From positions 84,370-148,369 of the forward strand of contig DF237106.1 in assembly GCA_000708835.1 (NCBI GenBank): DNA of 64,000 nucleotides, written 5' to 3'. Position numbers and translations under genes: made by a program. The stretch's first letter is position 1. The number at the start of each line of letters is the position of its first letter. Source of the DNA: Klebsormidium nitens. Lineage: Eukaryota; Streptophyta; Klebsormidiophyceae; Klebsormidiales; Klebsormidiaceae. The notes below the pieces were generated by a model. The model was not told the origin of the DNA. It ran no database searches and saw nothing but the letters and a program-made list of their open reading frames with translations. Of the stretch, positions 62,401 through 64,000 are shown one piece after another.

Positions 62401-64000
62401 CTACACCTGGAGGCCATCCAACCTTCTCTTTGCCCCATCGCCGTCTCTGTGTTTTGGGTGCACTCCCTTTAGCTAGCTGGCGACAAATTGGCACATGTCC
62501 GACCATGCAGGTCGCCCAAAACACCCATTGACTTTAGCTCAATCCCATCGTTCTCCTGCAGCTGGGGGCCTTCCGGGCTCATCTTAATGCTTGTCGCCGT
62601 CACTCTATCGGTGGCCTCCATTCTGCGACTGGTACTAGACTTCGCGTTCACGCGCCTCCTAAAACGGCGTCTCCTCCCGAACCTTCTGTTTCCAAGGCTG
62701 GAGCTCTTCGCCGGCCTGGTCTGCTTCTACGGTTTGACGCAGGCTTGCGCAGCGCTAGTTAGAGGTGGGTTTTCCGGCATTGACCAACTTGGAACCTCTT
62801 CTTCTCCTTGAAGCCCCTTTAAGCTCGGAACACGGACAAGTACGGTGTCCGCATTTCAGTTGAATCCCGGTTGTGCTAGATATCGCAAAAGGTTCTAACT
62901 GCTTTTGGGGCATTCAAGCAGGCGGGTCGAAGATGAAAACTTTCACAGTCGTTCGGACGACGCCTGAAAGTGACAGTCTTGGCTCGTTATGCTTTTTAGT
63001 ATGCTTTTCAAGGAAAGCTCAAAAGTCCCTGCTGGACGCGACCCCTACATCTAGCTGGATCCGCCAATAGCCAGAAAGAGTTCCACTGAGGTCAAATGAC
63101 ATGGAGAACCTCGAGCCGTACGTCAGTCCAGCCGCTCCCAAAGCATTAACGTGACTTTTCCCGTTGCTCGTTGACTTCGCAGACGCAACCTTCCAGCACA
63201 ATCTTCAATGCACTGCGGACGCAAAGTTTGTCTTTAGCACTCAAACTCCAACTTTACCTTTGCTTTTCAGGAGGATCTCCGGGCCAGGTCTTCGCCGGCG
63301 CGCTTCTGCTCGTCCTCCTCCCCTTTTCGCTAATTCTGGCTCTGCTAGCGTTTCTCACCTCCTCCCTTATCCTGGTAAGCGAATCATGGTTCCCTTATCG
63401 TTTGCGAACTCTCTTCCCTAAACTGCAGCGTCTCTGTCGTTGTGATGGATCTGCGCTCATGGGCAAATGCCCCATTTTTTCCTTGAGCTTCTGATACATT
63501 CGCTCGATCGGATCTTCTAAAGTAGCGTCACCGCTTCATATCTAAGTTTGGTTCTCGTCAACGTCTATTATTTGCTGCTCAAACTGGCTTCCGTGTCTGC
63601 AAAATCGCAGCCGTAGAAAGAGCTCACCACACATAGCAAGGTTGCTTGTTGCTGTGGGCGATTATTGCACCTTTTCCGTGCTGTTTTGGATTCACTTGGG
63701 CAATCATGTCACCCTGCCCGTGCTGTTCTGATCGAAGTCTGTGCGCCTGAAACTTCGTGGATGCGAAATGTCGTGATGCAGTTCATTAATCTATTCTTTG
63801 TGTTCTTCGCACCTTGGAAAGTTGATTCTATATGCGGATTGCGTTTCTTTTTTTTTACAACGAAGATACAGGGAAATGCTTGTTCAATGGGAAACGATTT
63901 TTTCCTATCACAGGATTCCGAATCCCGGTTCGAAGAGGAATGGAAGCCGCCTGCGAAGCGCACCTGGAAAGCGCGCGCGGCCGCGGTGCTCGTCGGCCGT
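50433..64000 (+). CDS. Giant modular surface protein: beta-helix, polyproline, cadherin-like, Ig-like, multi-TM (partial)
   Basis: Exons: 50433-50589, 50973-51271, 51585-51680, 52046-52219, 52583-52741, 53037-53114, 53401-53478, 53667-53706, 53981-54883, 55156-55340, 55709-56761, 57184-57386, 57733-58404, 58852-60515, 61066-61346, 61872-62011, 62562-62764, 63271-63374, 63914 to the end. Junction phases agree; at least 2190 aa. Order: signal peptide (LLFLLCFSLFAQAVVLEA); Pmp-like beta-helix with GGAI and FxxN motifs (residues about 53-360); PPPPNPPPP stretch; two cadherin-like beta-sandwiches (second: LSAGPLSPPFSPAILNYTVTV); seven Ig-like modules with CxxCxxxCxxD...C followed by EGAHTFSVRAEDVFGN-type strands; further Ig/adhesin-like domains; then membrane segments such as LILMLVAVTLSVASILRLVL and LLLVLLPFSLILALLAFL. 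It is probably a cell-surface adhesin or receptor with a membrane module. The membrane part vaguely resembles the TRP-like modules of algal and oomycete surface proteins. Function is unknown and the 3' end lies outside the window. Confidence 0.82.
53981..54883 (+). other. Polyproline exon with gap and frame breaks
   Basis: The exon starts in frame (ACVPPPPPPN) and ends in the correct phase at FPVFKST, but in between the proline-rich frame changes. After the N gap, proline-rich text appears in different frames at about 54209-54245, 54290-54380 and 54380-54760. A C8 run at 54754-54761 separates the last proline-rich frame from the frame that reaches the donor; one more C would join them. Homopolymer errors in this C-rich repeat are the likely cause, so the exact protein here is not reliable. 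Confidence 0.8.
54189..54208. other. Assembly gap, 20 N, inside the polyproline repeat
   Basis: Placeholder gap within the (P)nN/K/S repeat array. The true number of repeats is unknown. Confidence 1.

Noticed and set aside
1-64000. CRISPR arrays, insertion sequences, bacterial operons, retroviral genes
   Set aside because: None seen. The genes are intron-rich and eukaryotic, and the repeats are short intronic or intergenic tandem or inverted repeats.

Overview
The window is nuclear DNA of a photosynthetic eukaryote of the green lineage, most likely a streptophyte (charophyte) alga such as Klebsormidium. That identification is an inference. It rests on intron-rich genes (up to 34 exons) with GT-AG introns of roughly 200-600 bp, plant-type versions of THO2 and MENG, a plant-type MGC-tailed STK16/GAK-like kinase, Pro-rich cell-wall-type sequence and a TALE homeobox gene. 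No prokaryotic operon, CRISPR array, tRNA or rRNA was seen. Exons were assigned by reading splice sites and checking that the reading-frame phase matches at each junction. Coordinates given for multi-exon genes are CDS spans, with exons listed in the evidence.

Layout. (1) 343-19938, minus: THO complex subunit 2, 34 exons, about 2135 aa, with an apparent one-base deletion in a G9 run near the 3' end. (2) 19939-21935: divergent intergenic region with a short tandem repeat and a GC-rich block. (3) 21936-29910, plus: an about 1674-aa TALE homeodomain protein, 8 exons, whose recognition helix looks like animal PBC/PBX rather than KNOX or BELL. (4) 31437-36522, minus: the plastid phylloquinone-pathway methyltransferase MENG, 8 exons, 297 aa. 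(5) 37745-41968, plus: STK16-like kinase, 6 exons, 347 aa, divergent from MENG. (6) 41969-43585: intergenic region with a 270-N assembly gap sitting between perfect 39-bp inverted repeats. (7) 43586-46490, minus: unrecognised three-helix membrane protein, 3 exons, 335 aa. One intron carries seven copies of a repeat that includes its own 3' splice site. (8) 47906-48737, plus: small glycine/alanine-rich protein of the interferon-induced 6-16/ISG12 type, followed at once by a strong RNA hairpin. (9) 50433 to beyond 64000, plus: a giant secreted/membrane protein built from a signal peptide, Pmp-like beta-helix repeats (one repeat per exon), a polyproline stretch, two cadherin-like beta-sandwiches, at least seven Cys-rich Ig-like modules and a multi-pass membrane region. 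It is cut by the window end.

The genes are not a pathway cluster. They alternate in divergent and convergent pairs (THO2/TALE and MENG/kinase divergent; TALE/MENG and kinase/membrane protein convergent). The points most worth following up are the PBC-like TALE gene, the architecture of the giant surface protein, the ISG12-type gene with its hairpin, and the repeated duplication of 3' splice sites inside introns. Two likely homopolymer errors at C/G runs (1261-1269 and 54754-54761) and two N gaps limit automatic gene models here.
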